A DNA stretch of 34,700 bases from an uncultured Schlesneria sp. (GCA_903904835.1 CAIVEI010000035.1:1-34700), one strand, 5' to 3'; shown: positions 18,071 through 27,015, counted from the first letter of the stretch. Translations and numbers: made by a program. Notes: generated by a model not told the origin, from the letters alone.

Positions 18071-18973
18071 GTGTTTGATTCCGTCCCATCGTCTGCATCT
18101 CCGATCGTCGAAATCCGTGGGCTGACACGTAAGTTTGGTGACAAAGTCGCTCTTAATGATCTTTCATTAGATGTTCCTCGCGGGGGTGTGTTTGGATTGA
18201 TCGGGGGAAACGGAGCTGGAAAGACGACGCTCATCAAACACATTCTCGGAATGTTAAAAGCTCAGCAGGGATCGGTTCACGTGTTTGGGCTCGATCCCGT
18301 AAAGGACCCTGTCGGTACGCTCGGTCGCATTGGTTATCTTTCGGAAGAACGCGAACTCCCTGATTGGATGCGGGTGGGGGAACTCATTCGATACACGCAG
18401 GCGTTCTTTCCCAATTGGGACGACTCTTACGCAGAAGAACTGCGCGAGTCGTTCGATCTGGATAAGAAGGCTCGGATTAAAACTTTGTCACGTGGTCAGC
18501 GGGCACGAGCCGGACTTCTTGTGGCGCTTGCTCATCGTCCGGAATTGCTGGTTCTAGATGAGCCCTCGTCAGGACTCGATCCGGTTGTTCGTCGCGATAT
18601 CCTCGGGGCGATTATTCGTACGATCGCCGACGAAGGCCGAACCGTTTTATTCTCGTCACATCTTCTCGACGAAGTCGAACGTGTCGCGGATCGAGTCGCC
18701 ATCATTCATCACGGCCAGATCATGCTCACCGCTTCCATGGAAGAAATCAAAGAGCAGCATCGTCGAGTAACACTCCGTTTCGATCAATCGCTCGACCGCC
18801 CGCCGGAGCTTGTCGGTTCACTCTCGTCAACAGGTCAGGGAAAGGAATGGACATATATTTGCAACGGAGAAATGTCTCAATTGCGAAATGCAGCCGAAGC
18901 GATCGGCGGGACAGTCGTCGAAGAAGCCGCTTTAACATTAGACGAAATCTTCATCTCCCGCATTCTCTTTTAA
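18071..18973 (+). CDS. ABC transporter ATP-binding protein
   Basis: ATPase of an ABC-2/Ytr-like exporter, about 300 aa. Walker A is GGNGAGKTT at about 45-53, the signature appears as LSRGQRAR (Arg in place of the first Gly), and Walker B with D-loop is [13 protein letters not shown], followed by the switch histidine in [10 protein letters not shown]. The C-terminal 70 residues follow the accessory-domain pattern of exporters of this type. I select the GTG at 18071 because GAGGAG (18058-18063) lies seven bases before it; an ATG at 18056 overlapping the regulator gene is possible. It is the second gene of the GntR operon and probably pairs with the membrane protein downstream, about 210 nt away. 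Confidence 0.88.
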   Translation: MFDSVPSSASPIVEIRGLTRKFGDKVALNDLSLDVPRGGVFGLIGGNGAGKTTLIKHILGMLKAQQGSVHVFGLDPVKDPVGTLGRIGYLSEERELPDWMRVGELIRYTQAFFPNWDDSYAEELRESFDLDKKARIKTLSRGQRARAGLLVALAHRPELLVLDEPSSGLDPVVRRDILGAIIRTIADEGRTVLFSSHLLDEVERVADRVAIIHHGQIMLTASMEEIKEQHRRVTLRFDQSLDRPPELVGSLSSTGQGKEWTYICNGEMSQLRNAAEAIGGTVVEEAALTLDEIFISRILF

Positions 18974-19003
18974 CGCGCGTCGGAAGAGTGGTTAAGTATA
19001 GGT

Positions 19004-19091
19004 GAATCGTTCTCGCGTTGCGGTATTGGCTGTGGCCTTGGCAAGTAGGCGACGAATAGCTAAATCGCTTTCGTGTTGGGGCATTGGCCGT
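19004..19091 (+). repeat. Imperfect 30-nt direct repeat pair between ABC genes
   Basis: The segments 19004-19033 and 19062-19091 match at 23 of 30 positions, sharing cores such as GTTG, ATTGGC and AATCG. They lie between the ATPase and membrane-protein genes, 58 nt apart start to start. Their function is unknown. Confidence 0.45.
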
Positions 19092-19186
19092 TAGGGAACG
19101 TTACTTGTTGAAAGTCGATTTCTACTGACGGAAGTTGGTTCTACTATGCATGTTTTATCGAAATGCGATTATTGAGGAAGAATAGT

Positions 19187-20773
19187 ATGCGATCAATTCC
19201 CTTGGCGATGACGTGGGAGATGCTGCGAAGAGGGGGGTGGTATTTGGTCGCCTATTTTCTTGGCGCTCAACTCATTATTTCGATTGTGTTTGGAGCCCTT
19301 GCTCGCGCTGGTGTTGACTTCGAAGATCCCAGTATGGTCGGCGTCGGTGCGTCCTTTTTATTGACGTACATGTTTCTATTTTCAGTCAGCGCCTTAGGTT
19401 ATCAGGGGCCGCCGTCCCGCTTATACACCTATCCGATTCCGTCGTCGACAATTGTGTCCGGGCATCTGTTGGTTTCGATGGCATCCGTAGGGCTCCAGCT
19501 ATGGCTGACCATTTTCCTGATGAATGCGTTTTTCAAGACACATTGGCCCTTGTGGGGGCCTGTAATGTTTGCTGCCGCCACCGTTTGCTCAATTCAGGCG
19601 ACCATTTGGCTTACCGAGAAATCCGCATGGGCACCGTTGGCAATCGCTGTCGTCGCAGGCCTATTAGGGTTCTGGTATCACTTTCGATGTGGAGTTGGGG
19701 CTGGAGGTAAGTTTCCGACGGTTCTTTGGACATCAGTGGCTCCGGTGGATCTTGGAGGGTTTCTTGCTGTCACAGCGGCATCTTTCGTTGTCGGAAATAT
19801 TGCGGTCGCTCGTAATCGCTGTGGTGAACAATTGAAACCACTTGGAATTCATGCGTGGCTCTGTCGCGTCCTGGATTTCACTTCTGATGAAAAAGCTTTG
19901 CCATTCCGTTCGCCCGCGGAAGCACAACTTTGGTATGAGTGGCGTCTAAAGGGTTGGGGTATGCCCGCCACAGTTGCGCTTGGGCTTTTAATTGGAATGG
20001 CGATTTGGCTGATTTTCGTTCGCGACCCGAAACTGATTGGCACGGGGTTTCTCGTGCTCGGTGGATATCTTGTCGTGCCAGGCTTCGTCTGTGCCTTTAT
20101 TATCGGAAACATGGGACCGACCGATACTGCTTTCGAGATGGGTCATTTTCTTGCTTCACGCCCAATGAAAAGCGCCGAAATGGCTCGAACAATTCTAAAA
20201 ATGACTGCACAAAGTTTGCTGCTGGCCTTTTCGCTTTGGGCAGGGGCATTTCTGATGACTGGGGCGATTTTGCTTGCGTGCGGATTAGCTCCAAATGACA
20301 TCATTCCGAAGGAAATCCCCTGGTGGTCTTTTCTTGCAGCGCCTCTGGGATGCTGGACAGTGACCGCCGTTCTTGCTTCGATTGGTCTGACGGGCCGACC
20401 AGTCCTGTTTGCTCAAATCTGTTGTGCAACTTTAGCGTTGTATTTGGCAGGCGTCTTTTTTTCTGTCTTCGTTCTGACCGAGAAAGGGCGCGACCAATTC
20501 TTTACCGGAGTTGCGTTTATCATTTGCTTCGTGCTTTTAAGTGTTACTGCCTGGCTGTTCATCACAGCACTGAGGCGTCAGTTCATTCGATTGCCATCAG
20601 CGGCCGCTTGCGCCTTTATTTGGATCGTCCTTAGTTCATTATCCGTATTGATCGGGATGCAGTTACCCGGTGGGGAACTGGTGAACTATTTCACTCTAGT
20701 AGCGCTGGCTTCACTGGTGGTGGCACCCATCGCCGCCGCTCCGCTGGCGGTTTCCTGGAATCGGACGCGATGA
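19187..20773 (+). CDS. Multi-pass membrane protein, probable ABC exporter permease
   Basis: A 528-aa protein with roughly 12 hydrophobic segments and no catalytic motif. The start at ATG 19187 is chosen over the ATG eight codons upstream because GAGGAAG lies six bases before it. Hydrophilic stretches around residues 210-250 (including RSPAEAQLWYEWRLKGWG) and near ASRPMKSAEMARTILKM resemble the cytosolic coupling helices of ABC-2-type permeases, and the gene directly follows a GntR regulator and ABC ATPase. That context is the main reason for calling it a permease. It is larger than typical YtrC/D partners, perhaps because it merges two permease halves. What is transported is not known. Confidence 0.75.
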   Translation: MRSIPLAMTWEMLRRGGWYLVAYFLGAQLIISIVFGALARAGVDFEDPSMVGVGASFLLTYMFLFSVSALGYQGPPSRLYTYPIPSSTIVSGHLLVSMASVGLQLWLTIFLMNAFFKTHWPLWGPVMFAAATVCSIQATIWLTEKSAWAPLAIAVVAGLLGFWYHFRCGVGAGGKFPTVLWTSVAPVDLGGFLAVTAASFVVGNIAVARNRCGEQLKPLGIHAWLCRVLDFTSDEKALPFRSPAEAQLWYEWRLKGWGMPATVALGLLIGMAIWLIFVRDPKLIGTGFLVLGGYLVVPGFVCAFIIGNMGPTDTAFEMGHFLASRPMKSAEMARTILKMTAQSLLLAFSLWAGAFLMTGAILLACGLAPNDIIPKEIPWWSFLAAPLGCWTVTAVLASIGLTGRPVLFAQICCATLALYLAGVFFSVFVLTEKGRDQFFTGVAFIICFVLLSVTAWLFITALRRQFIRLPSAAACAFIWIVLSSLSVLIGMQLPGGELVNYFTLVALASLVVAPIAAAPLAVSWNRTR

Positions 20774-20986
20774 AATTCCCGCTTCATTGGGAAAAACATC
20801 ATGAATCCGCTTGCAATCCTTGCCAAAAGTGACATTTTGTCTGTAAAAATGTCGCCGCGTGATCCATTTTCGCCTCCGCTACGTTCTTGAGTCTCGATAG
20901 TGCATGAGCGGTCGGTTTTCCTTTCGAGATTCACCGAAAACGACCCCCCTTTTCCCTGCTGGTTGCCTCAATTAGAAAGGCCAGTC

Positions 20987-21898
20987 ATGTTCCGCAGATT
21001 TTGTTTTTCCGTGGTGGCACTCGCACTGAGTTCCACGATCGCTTCGGCTCAAGTCAAACTCGAACCGAAGTATCCGGAAGATGCCAAGTCGGTTGTTCAT
21101 CGCGACACATCATCGAAACAGACACTGACATTGGCCGGGATGGATATTGACACGAAATCATCAACATTCATTGTGGCCACGACTTCGACCGGTAAGCGGG
21201 CTGCTGATGGGACATTGAAGATCGAAGAAAAAGTCGACACATTGCAGTCCGAAATTTCGACCCCCGGTGGATTAATCCAGTTCGATTCGGCCAATCCAGA
21301 CAAGAAAGCAGACAATCAGCTACTTGAACCCATTCTGGATATTTTCCGATCGGTCTATCGCAACCCCGTGACTGTGGAACTCGACGCTAAAAACAAAATC
21401 ACCTCCGTCAAATTGCCTGACGGTGAGTTCGAAAAGCTTCCCGCCGCCGCGAAAGATCAACTAAGCCCCGAAACCTTAAAAAAGAATATCGAAAATGTCC
21501 TTCAATTCTTGCCCGACGAGCCGGTGAAAAAAGGGGATACCTGGGAGCGATCCTCTGAACAGAATCTCGGTGCTGGACAGACAATGAGTTTTCGGACAAA
21601 GTACGAGTATCAGGGGACCGTTGAAAAAGATGGCAAGACACTCGACAAAATAACGGGCAAAGCGTTCGATGTCAGTTTTGCAATTAATGGAAACGCGATG
21701 CTGCAGGTCACGAAAAGCGATCTGAAGATTATCGAATCGGAAAGCACCTTTCTGTTTGATCGAGAACGAGGCTCTGTCGTTTCAACTTCGTCGAAAGTGC
21801 AGATCGCAGGACCATTAACACTCGTCGTCAATGCGATGGAATTCGCCGGTAAGGTCGATCTGACGATCGAAGAAAAATCGTCCCGAGAGATGAAGTAA
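20987..21898 (+). CDS. Secreted protein of unknown function (DUF6263-like)
   Basis: A 303-aa exported protein. The ATG at 20987, preceded by GAAAGG, gives a good signal peptide MFRRFCFSVVALALSSTIAS with cleavage after ASA at residue 21; the open frame extends 29 codons upstream without protein character. The mature part is rich in beta-strand-like alternation, Lys and Asp/Glu, with phrases such as LPDEPVKKGDTWERS and YEYQGTVEKDGKTLDKITGK. This is reminiscent of the DUF6263 proteins, small secreted proteins of unknown role, but I could not verify that. It is preceded by 213 nt without a gene and followed by a strong hairpin. There are no cysteines or catalytic motifs in the mature part. Confidence 0.8.
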   Translation: MFRRFCFSVVALALSSTIASAQVKLEPKYPEDAKSVVHRDTSSKQTLTLAGMDIDTKSSTFIVATTSTGKRAADGTLKIEEKVDTLQSEISTPGGLIQFDSANPDKKADNQLLEPILDIFRSVYRNPVTVELDAKNKITSVKLPDGEFEKLPAAAKDQLSPETLKKNIENVLQFLPDEPVKKGDTWERSSEQNLGAGQTMSFRTKYEYQGTVEKDGKTLDKITGKAFDVSFAINGNAMLQVTKSDLKIIESESTFLFDRERGSVVSTSSKVQIAGPLTLVVNAMEFAGKVDLTIEEKSSREMK

Positions 21899-22213
21899 TC
21901 TCGCCTCAGGTCGCCATATGCCTGGGATGCCTGGTGGGTGACAAGCTGACGCTCGTCGCTGCTTCAATAGGGAAGCAGCGACGAGCGCAGGTTCCCGTGC
22001 CTCAATTTTATTTGTCTCAAGTTGCCAAAGAACGATTCCCGCCGATGCGGCGGTGTTTATTGTTCAAATAAAGTTGTCGTTTGTCAATATTGTTTTGTTG
22101 TTTTATTTGGTTTTGCGCGGGGAAAAGGTAGAGTCGCTTCCGTGCGGGCGTGCGATTCCAATTTTGGCTCTCATAAACCAGCCATGAAATTCCACGAATG
22201 AATGAACGATCGG
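21899..22213. other. Convergent intergenic region
   Basis: This 315-nt space separates the stop codons of the secreted protein gene and the histidine kinase gene. It contains the 15-bp hairpin listed next; the right half is AT-rich with several T-rich runs. No open frame of interest was seen. Confidence 0.6.
21951..21986. terminator. Perfect 15-bp hairpin between convergent genes
   Basis: GCTCGTCGCTGCTTC (21951-21965) pairs perfectly with 21972-21986 around a 6-nt loop. It lacks an adjacent T-run, so it may be a structure-only or bidirectional terminator, or a repetitive palindrome. Its position 52 nt past the plus-strand stop suits 3'-end formation. Confidence 0.55.
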
Positions 22214-23128
22214 CTATTTTGAAACCGCGAGGTGGCCGGGGAGTTCGACTTCAAAAATGCTGCCAGACTGGCCTGGTCGATCGTGAACGCTGATGCGGCC
22301 GTTGAGTTGCTTGACGAGAGTATGAACAATGTACAGGCCAAGACCCGTACCCTTCTGTCGGCGAGTTAATTCGCTGCCCGCTCGGAAGAACATGCGAAAG
22401 ATCCGCTTACGCAACTCGTGAGGTACGCCAAGTCCATTGTCGATGATGCGAATCACCACCCGGCCGCGTTCACCAATTCGAACGTGGACTTCCACGCGTG
22501 GCGGGTCCCCCGCGTATTTGATCGCGTTGTCGAGCAGGTTACGGAAGATGGTTTCAAGTACAAGCGGTCGCGCAAAGACAACAATCGGCTGAAAATCGTA
22601 AACCAGCGTCTCGGCCTCATCCTTTTTATGATGGGCGCACGCTGCTGCACCGCATTTTCGTAACAGCGTTTCGAGCGAAATATCTTCCGGTTCAGACTGC
22701 TCGCCAATCGCATCAATCCGTCCGACTTCCAGCAGTTGCGTGATGAGGTGGTCCAGTCGTTCGAGTTCTTCTTCCATCACGCGATAGAATTTCGTCCGCT
22801 GTTCATCGCTCAGCGCACGCATCTCAAGCGTTTCCAGATAAAGCCGTAACGACGCGATCGGCGACTTTAGCTCGTGGGTCACACTGTCAATAAAATTCGC
22901 CTGGCGTTGGTTGAGTCTGACTTCCTTGATCATCAGGAAGAGATAAAACGACAATCCGAGCAGAATCAAACCGAAAACTGCGACACCAATGATGATCGCA
23001 CTCCAACCCATCGAACGGGCCAAGAGCGCAATCCAGAAAACCATCAACGTCAGGTTGAGCGTCATCAGGACAACGCTGAGCGTAATCGGAAGTCCGATCG
23101 TCATCCGGGAACGAAGGGCGTTGGACAC
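22214..23128 (-). CDS. Sensor histidine kinase
   Basis: A 304-aa membrane-bound histidine kinase. Two hydrophobic helices (about 11-36 and 43-66) with almost no loop between them are followed directly by the dimerisation domain, with the phosphorylated histidine H85 in DSVTHELKSP. The ATPase domain shows the N box NLLDNAIKY at 197-205, the G1 box DNGLG at 230-234, an F box around RIFRMFFR and the G2 box GTGLGLY at 260-266. There is no HAMP or PAS domain and practically no extracellular domain, so it probably senses the membrane itself or a partner protein. It starts with GTG at 23128, with a weak AAAGGTG upstream; an ATG eight codons later is possible. No response regulator gene is adjacent, so the partner is unknown. 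Confidence 0.9.
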   Translation of the reverse strand: MSNALRSRMTIGLPITLSVVLMTLNLTLMVFWIALLARSMGWSAIIIGVAVFGLILLGLSFYLFLMIKEVRLNQRQANFIDSVTHELKSPIASLRLYLETLEMRALSDEQRTKFYRVMEEELERLDHLITQLLEVGRIDAIGEQSEPEDISLETLLRKCGAAACAHHKKDEAETLVYDFQPIVVFARPLVLETIFRNLLDNAIKYAGDPPRVEVHVRIGERGRVVIRIIDNGLGVPHELRKRIFRMFFRAGSELTRRQKGTGLGLYIVHTLVKQLNGRISVHDRPGQSGSIFEVELPGHLAVSK

Positions 23129-23260
23129 GGCGTCACCTTTGGAATCAATCGAGCGAGCAATTCAGATGAAGCAGCATGTCAGGTCGGAAGCCGATGTCAA
23201 CCAACGGAGACTTCTTATTACTGCGCCTCGTCGATGTGCCACGCTTAAGATCTGCCAACG

Positions 23261-23295
23261 AAAAAAACCGCAGTCACATGCCATGACTGCGGTTT
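23261..23295 (-). terminator. Rho-independent terminator of the proline-rich lipoprotein gene
   Basis: A 12-bp perfect stem (AAACCGCAGTCA at 23265-23276 with 23284-23295) around a 7-nt loop is followed on the minus strand by a run of T. It lies 70 nt beyond the lipoprotein stop codon and before the histidine kinase gene, so the two genes are probably separate transcripts. Confidence 0.85.
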
Positions 23296-23365
23296 CGGGA
23301 GGCTGCGGAAGTTTTCCCCATGTATCCCGCCAGAGTGACAGGGGTTCCGCGGCCGGGACGTGATT

Positions 23366-23944
23366 TCAATTGCCCGGAGGCAGCAGTAATGGCATTTCGC
23401 CAGCGGATGCGGCGGGTGAGGACATCGACGGAGTAGCGAATGGCAATACTTTGGAGCTCAATTTCGGGATATTCACGCTGGCGGTGGACCGTGGTTGGAC
23501 TATTTCTTCTTCAACCTCAGCCGGTTGTGATTGTGGTGTGGTTGGGACTGACTTCACCGTCTTCGAAACGGCACGCTCGGAATTGGCCCCTGTTTGGCTT
23601 ACTTCGTTATTCGGACGGGTGAACGAAGGGAATTTGAGGCCCGCGTTATTCAGATTCCACCGGGATTTCTTGGCGGAAGGAGTCGGTGGTGATGAGGGTT
23701 CTGAGTAGCCAGGTGCTGGGAGCACCGACGGTGGGTCTGGTTCGGGAGTCGTGCTTTGGTCTGAATTCTGATCGTCGTACGGCTGTGCTGGCTTTTCGTA
23801 CGAACGGTAAAACGACGGGCTCCCCGTCCAGCCAGGAACGGTCGGGAATCTATTGACTGATGCGCTGCGGCAGCCAACGACAAACAGTAATCCAGAGATC
23901 ACCGTCGCGGCACCCAAGCGCTGACAGGCTTGAATGGTAAGCAT
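23366..23944 (-). CDS. Proline-rich lipoprotein of unknown function
   Basis: A 192-aa protein with a lipoprotein signal: a hydrophobic stretch ATVISGLLFVVGC with the lipid-attached Cys at residue 25. The mature part is low-complexity, rich in Pro, Ser, Thr and Asn (for example PEPDPPSVLPAPGYSEPSSP), and has no recognisable domain; it is probably largely disordered. It ends in LLLPPGN. The ATG at 23944 is used, without a clear Shine-Dalgarno site. A strong terminator follows. Such proline-rich lipoproteins could span or associate with the cell wall, but nothing in the sequence proves this. Confidence 0.75.
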   Translation of the reverse strand: MLTIQACQRLGAATVISGLLFVVGCRSASVNRFPTVPGWTGSPSFYRSYEKPAQPYDDQNSDQSTTPEPDPPSVLPAPGYSEPSSPPTPSAKKSRWNLNNAGLKFPSFTRPNNEVSQTGANSERAVSKTVKSVPTTPQSQPAEVEEEIVQPRSTASVNIPKLSSKVLPFATPSMSSPAASAGEMPLLLPPGN

Positions 23945-24313
23945 AAGGAACGACTTTCGAGCAAAGCCAAATGGGTCTTGTTCGATCCTCCATGACCGTT
24001 CAGCAATAATTGAAACTCCCTCGTTAACTTAAGAATCGGCTGAATTCGCCGAAGTCAAGTACCTGGTTCCACAGGAATCAGCAGATTTTGCCACAGGATG
24101 TCCGGCAAGTCCGTCCAGCACGAAACTTCCGTCTAGTGAAACATTTCCGTGCGATTGCGTGGAAACACTCGCCGGTTCGGGACTTGTCTGCGTAGAATTA
24201 GTGGGAGGGCGGAAGCCTTCCCCTTCGGGTCAGACAATTCCGCGCCGCGCGACAAAGTACAACCTCTTGTCGCGGCCAAAAGGACGGCACCATCGCTGTA
24301 AGGAGTTTGCAAA
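23945..24313. other. Divergent intergenic region
   Basis: This 369-nt region separates the lipoprotein gene from the HDHH-protein gene. It ends with AGGAG eight bases before the ATG at 24314. A hairpin with the 8-bp stem CGCGACAA / TTGTCGCG (24248-24255 with 24267-24274) lies 40 nt before that start. I see no gene in it. Confidence 0.55.
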
Positions 24314-25738
24314 ATGGCAACAGTTTCCCACACCGCTACGGATGTGCTCGCCGCGTTGACGGCCCATATCTGGAAGCCGCAACCTGAACCCGCCAGACTC
24401 GTGCATCGCCTGTTGAACGAATGTCTTCAACATTGCCCGTTCGCTGCTCGGCTGTCTCATCGTATGCTCGAGGAAACGGGGACGCGGATGCTCGACTGGA
24501 TCGACCATTTTGGTCTCCCTGCCAATGATCCGACAGTTGCTCAGTTAGAGACAGTGGGATATTCCAAGGTTGATCCAATTCATGGCGATATCGTCTGGAC
24601 GCACAAAGCGGGGCTGTTCCCCCGGGTACGGCAGTTACAAACGGCCTCACGTCGGCTGGCAATCAAAGTCGATTCGGTTGCAGATTTTCTGTTTGCCCAC
24701 GGTTTGACCGATGTCTGCATCGACGGTGAACCGTTCTCGCCGCTAAGGACCGCCTGTGTGTCGCAAGGTAACGGAGTCGAGTTCCTGGTCGTCGAGCGGC
24801 ATGGGTGCCTCGATTTTACACCCAGTGAGGTAATACCGTCGCCAGCGAAATCGGGAACGTCGTTTCCCGTCGCCGTACTGCACCATTTCGAAAAGCTTCT
24901 ACTGCGTCGTCGCCACTTTGAAAACGATGCTGAAGGGTTTGCGCTGGCCAATCATTTGATTGATGCGGCGATTGCGGACCTGGGGCGTGACCGGGCGTGT
25001 GATCTGTTTTTCACGGCCGAACGGCTTTACTGGCAACGTCGAAACCGTGCCGGACGGATTCAGTATGAGCGGCAGGCGTCATTGGGGTTGGGCTGGGCTA
25101 ACCACGATCACCATACGTACCGATCCAGTCGCGAGTCATTCGTATCGCTGATCGCCTTCCTTGAAAAGTTGGGATTTCGATGCCGTGAGAGATTCTATGC
25201 GGGTCGAGAAGCAGGGTGGGGAGCACAGGTCATTGAGCATCCTGTGACGGGAGTCACGATTTTTGCCGACGTTGATATGTCGCCAGAAGAAGTGACAGAG
25301 GACTTTTCGCACCAGCCAATGGTCCCGCGAGCTGAACTCGGAACAGTCGGTCTGTGGTGTGCGCTGCACGGTGAAGCCTTTCTCGAGGCGGGGCTCCACC
25401 ACCTCGAATGCCAGTTCGACTTCGCTGCGACTCGCGACCAACTCAAGCTGGCGGGCATTGATACCATGCTCCCCTTTACAGATTTTTCCTATTTAAGGCA
25501 GGCATTTACGCGAGGCGAGCGATGGTCGGTCGACCCTGATCGTGTCGAACGTCTCCGTTCGGCCGGCCGAATCACGGACGAACAAGCGGCAAAGTTCCTG
25601 ACGCAGGGGGCCTTGGGTTCACACCTGGAAATCCTGCAGCGGGACGATGGCTATAAAGGCTTTAACCAACACGGCATCAGCGAGATCATCTCGGCAACTG
25701 ATCCCCGGAGAGCACAAGCCGAAGCGGCTAGAGAGTAG
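24314..25738 (+). CDS. Conserved protein with HDHH motif, possible VOC-like metalloprotein
   Basis: A 474-aa soluble protein that I do not recognise with certainty. There is no signal peptide or membrane helix. The central part, about 225-330, looks most conserved: AERLYWQRRNRAGRIQ at 235-250, WANHDHHTYRSS at 261-272, then a helix (LIAFLEKLGF), AGWGAQVIEHP at 300-310 and IFADVDMSPEE at 316-326. A first histidine before a Tyr-Arg pair, a later Gln/Glu and a terminal acidic strand resemble the metal-ligand layout of the vicinal-oxygen-chelate (glyoxalase-like) fold, as also seen in DUF1338 enzymes. That is inference. A further HHLECQFDF motif lies at 362-370. The ATG at 24314 has AGGAG upstream. 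It is monocistronic. Confidence 0.8.
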   Translation: MATVSHTATDVLAALTAHIWKPQPEPARLVHRLLNECLQHCPFAARLSHRMLEETGTRMLDWIDHFGLPANDPTVAQLETVGYSKVDPIHGDIVWTHKAGLFPRVRQLQTASRRLAIKVDSVADFLFAHGLTDVCIDGEPFSPLRTACVSQGNGVEFLVVERHGCLDFTPSEVIPSPAKSGTSFPVAVLHHFEKLLLRRRHFENDAEGFALANHLIDAAIADLGRDRACDLFFTAERLYWQRRNRAGRIQYERQASLGLGWANHDHHTYRSSRESFVSLIAFLEKLGFRCRERFYAGREAGWGAQVIEHPVTGVTIFADVDMSPEEVTEDFSHQPMVPRAELGTVGLWCALHGEAFLEAGLHHLECQFDFAATRDQLKLAGIDTMLPFTDFSYLRQAFTRGERWSVDPDRVERLRSAGRITDEQAAKFLTQGALGSHLEILQRDDGYKGFNQHGISEIISATDPRRAQAEAARE

Positions 25739-26070
25739 TTATGAGAAAGTAGAAAGCCGCTACAAGCGGTTCGTCAGGAGCTACCGCTCCATGAAGCCGA
25801 GGAACTTTTTTGACACTTCCGACGTCAAGTTCCTCAAGAGTAGATGTCGGGGTTCGGGTGCAGCAAGACGGACAATGTGTGAATCGTGGTTTAACTCGAA
25901 GCCTGCGGCGCAGGCAGATCGGCGTTCAGCCGATCTCTTCGAACGTCGCCGAGCCTCGACTTTTCCCCGTGCTTTAACGAGAAATGTCGCCTCGAATAAC
26001 GGCAATTCCGCTGCTCCGTTCCCGCTTCTCTTCGAGGCGCGGTGAAACTAGCGCGCCTGCTCCCACTTTT
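25739..26070. other. Convergent intergenic region with palindromes
   Basis: This 332-nt space lies between two convergent genes. An overlapping plus-strand open frame here gives only a low-complexity, Arg/Ser-rich translation, so I do not call it. It contains the twin hairpins at 25901-25936 and smaller palindromes such as CCGCTACAAGCGG near 25756. Confidence 0.5.
25901..25936. repeat. Two abutting palindromic hairpins
   Basis: GCCTGC/GCAGGC (25901-25906 with 25910-25915) is followed directly by AGATCGGC/GCCGATCT (25916-25923 with 25929-25936). Neither has a T-run, so they look more like REP-type palindromes than classical terminators, though they may end both convergent transcripts. Confidence 0.55.
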
Positions 26071-27015
26071 TCACGCCGGTGCTGTCACCAACGTTGCGTT
26101 GAAAAACTCGCTCAGCCGACGGTCGTATTCTGCGGGGCCAACTTCACGAGCACTGTTGTGCTTGGCGGAGGGGACCACCCAAAGTTGAGCCGAAGGTGAG
26201 TCGATTCGTTTTTGTAAACCCCGTCCGACATCAGGGTGGACGTAATTGTCGCGGGCACCAGCCACCAGCAGTACAGAACGATTTTTCAGCTTTGGCAGCC
26301 AGTTTTCCAGCACGACGTAGCGACGTTTTCGTAGCAGTCGACTGGTCCAGCGAACCATAATTAACGTCATCCGCACGTGCCACTTCGGCAACATTTCCAA
26401 TGCAAATCTTGGAACATACAACGTCGCCCAGCGGAAGATAAAATGCATCAGCAGGGCATCGGTCGAATAGGCTCCCTCACAGCAAACGGCTTTGATATTT
26501 TCAGTTTCAGCGGCGGCGATCAAAGCGGGCGTTGAACCCCGGCTAACCCCCATAATTCCCAGGGGAAGCGTATTAAGATCGGCACGGCTTTCGATAAATC
26601 GAAGTGCGCTACGGACGTCTTCGACTTCAAACGTCGTGGGCCAATGGATCGGGGCGTATCCCGGTTGCGGATCGCTTTCACCCTGGCTTCGAAAATCAAA
26701 CGAGACGACGGTGTATCCCGTCTGCAGCAGCCCGTTGGCATAAGTTGCCGCCGACCAGTGGCTACCCTCGAGTTCCGGGCAGAACAGAACCACACCTTTT
26801 GCCGGACCAAAGGCCTGGCGATGAATGCTTCCACGAAGGGTAATGCCATCGCCTGTCACGAACGAAATTTGTTCGGCGTCAGGGATGGGGGGAGATGAGA
26901 CGACCGAAAACGGTGGCTTGGTCTCAAAGATACGAAGAATCAGCCGCACATAAATCAAATGGACGGACAAATCGATGATGACCAGCAAGGACAATAAGAT
27001 CAGCAGCCAGAACAA
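26071..27015 (-). CDS. Membrane-anchored alpha/beta hydrolase
   Basis: A 314-aa hydrolase with an N-terminal membrane helix (about 3-25). The alpha/beta-hydrolase catalytic triad is visible: nucleophile S158 in GVSRGS, D256 in GARDNYVHPD and H286 in PSAKHNSARE. The N-terminal strand pattern VVLFCPELEGSHWSAATYANGL and VVSFDFRSQGESDP fit the oxyanion region and the second strand. It is closest to the acyl-peptidase/esterase-like group with no lid signature. The start is a TTG at 27015, which preserves the membrane helix; the next in-frame starts would cut into it. It lies 182 nt downstream of the FabF-like gene on the same strand, so it could act as an esterase or thioesterase on that pathway's product, which is inference only. 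Confidence 0.85.
   Translation of the reverse strand: MFWLLILLSLLVIIDLSVHLIYVRLILRIFETKPPFSVVSSPPIPDAEQISFVTGDGITLRGSIHRQAFGPAKGVVLFCPELEGSHWSAATYANGLLQTGYTVVSFDFRSQGESDPQPGYAPIHWPTTFEVEDVRSALRFIESRADLNTLPLGIMGVSRGSTPALIAAAETENIKAVCCEGAYSTDALLMHFIFRWATLYVPRFALEMLPKWHVRMTLIMVRWTSRLLRKRRYVVLENWLPKLKNRSVLLVAGARDNYVHPDVGRGLQKRIDSPSAQLWVVPSAKHNSAREVGPAEYDRRLSEFFNATLVTAPA

Noticed and set aside
25647-26045. Plus-strand 132-codon frame overlapping the end of the HDHH gene
   Set aside because: It starts inside a well-supported gene and continues through palindromic intergenic DNA; the translation is Arg/Ser-rich and looks random.
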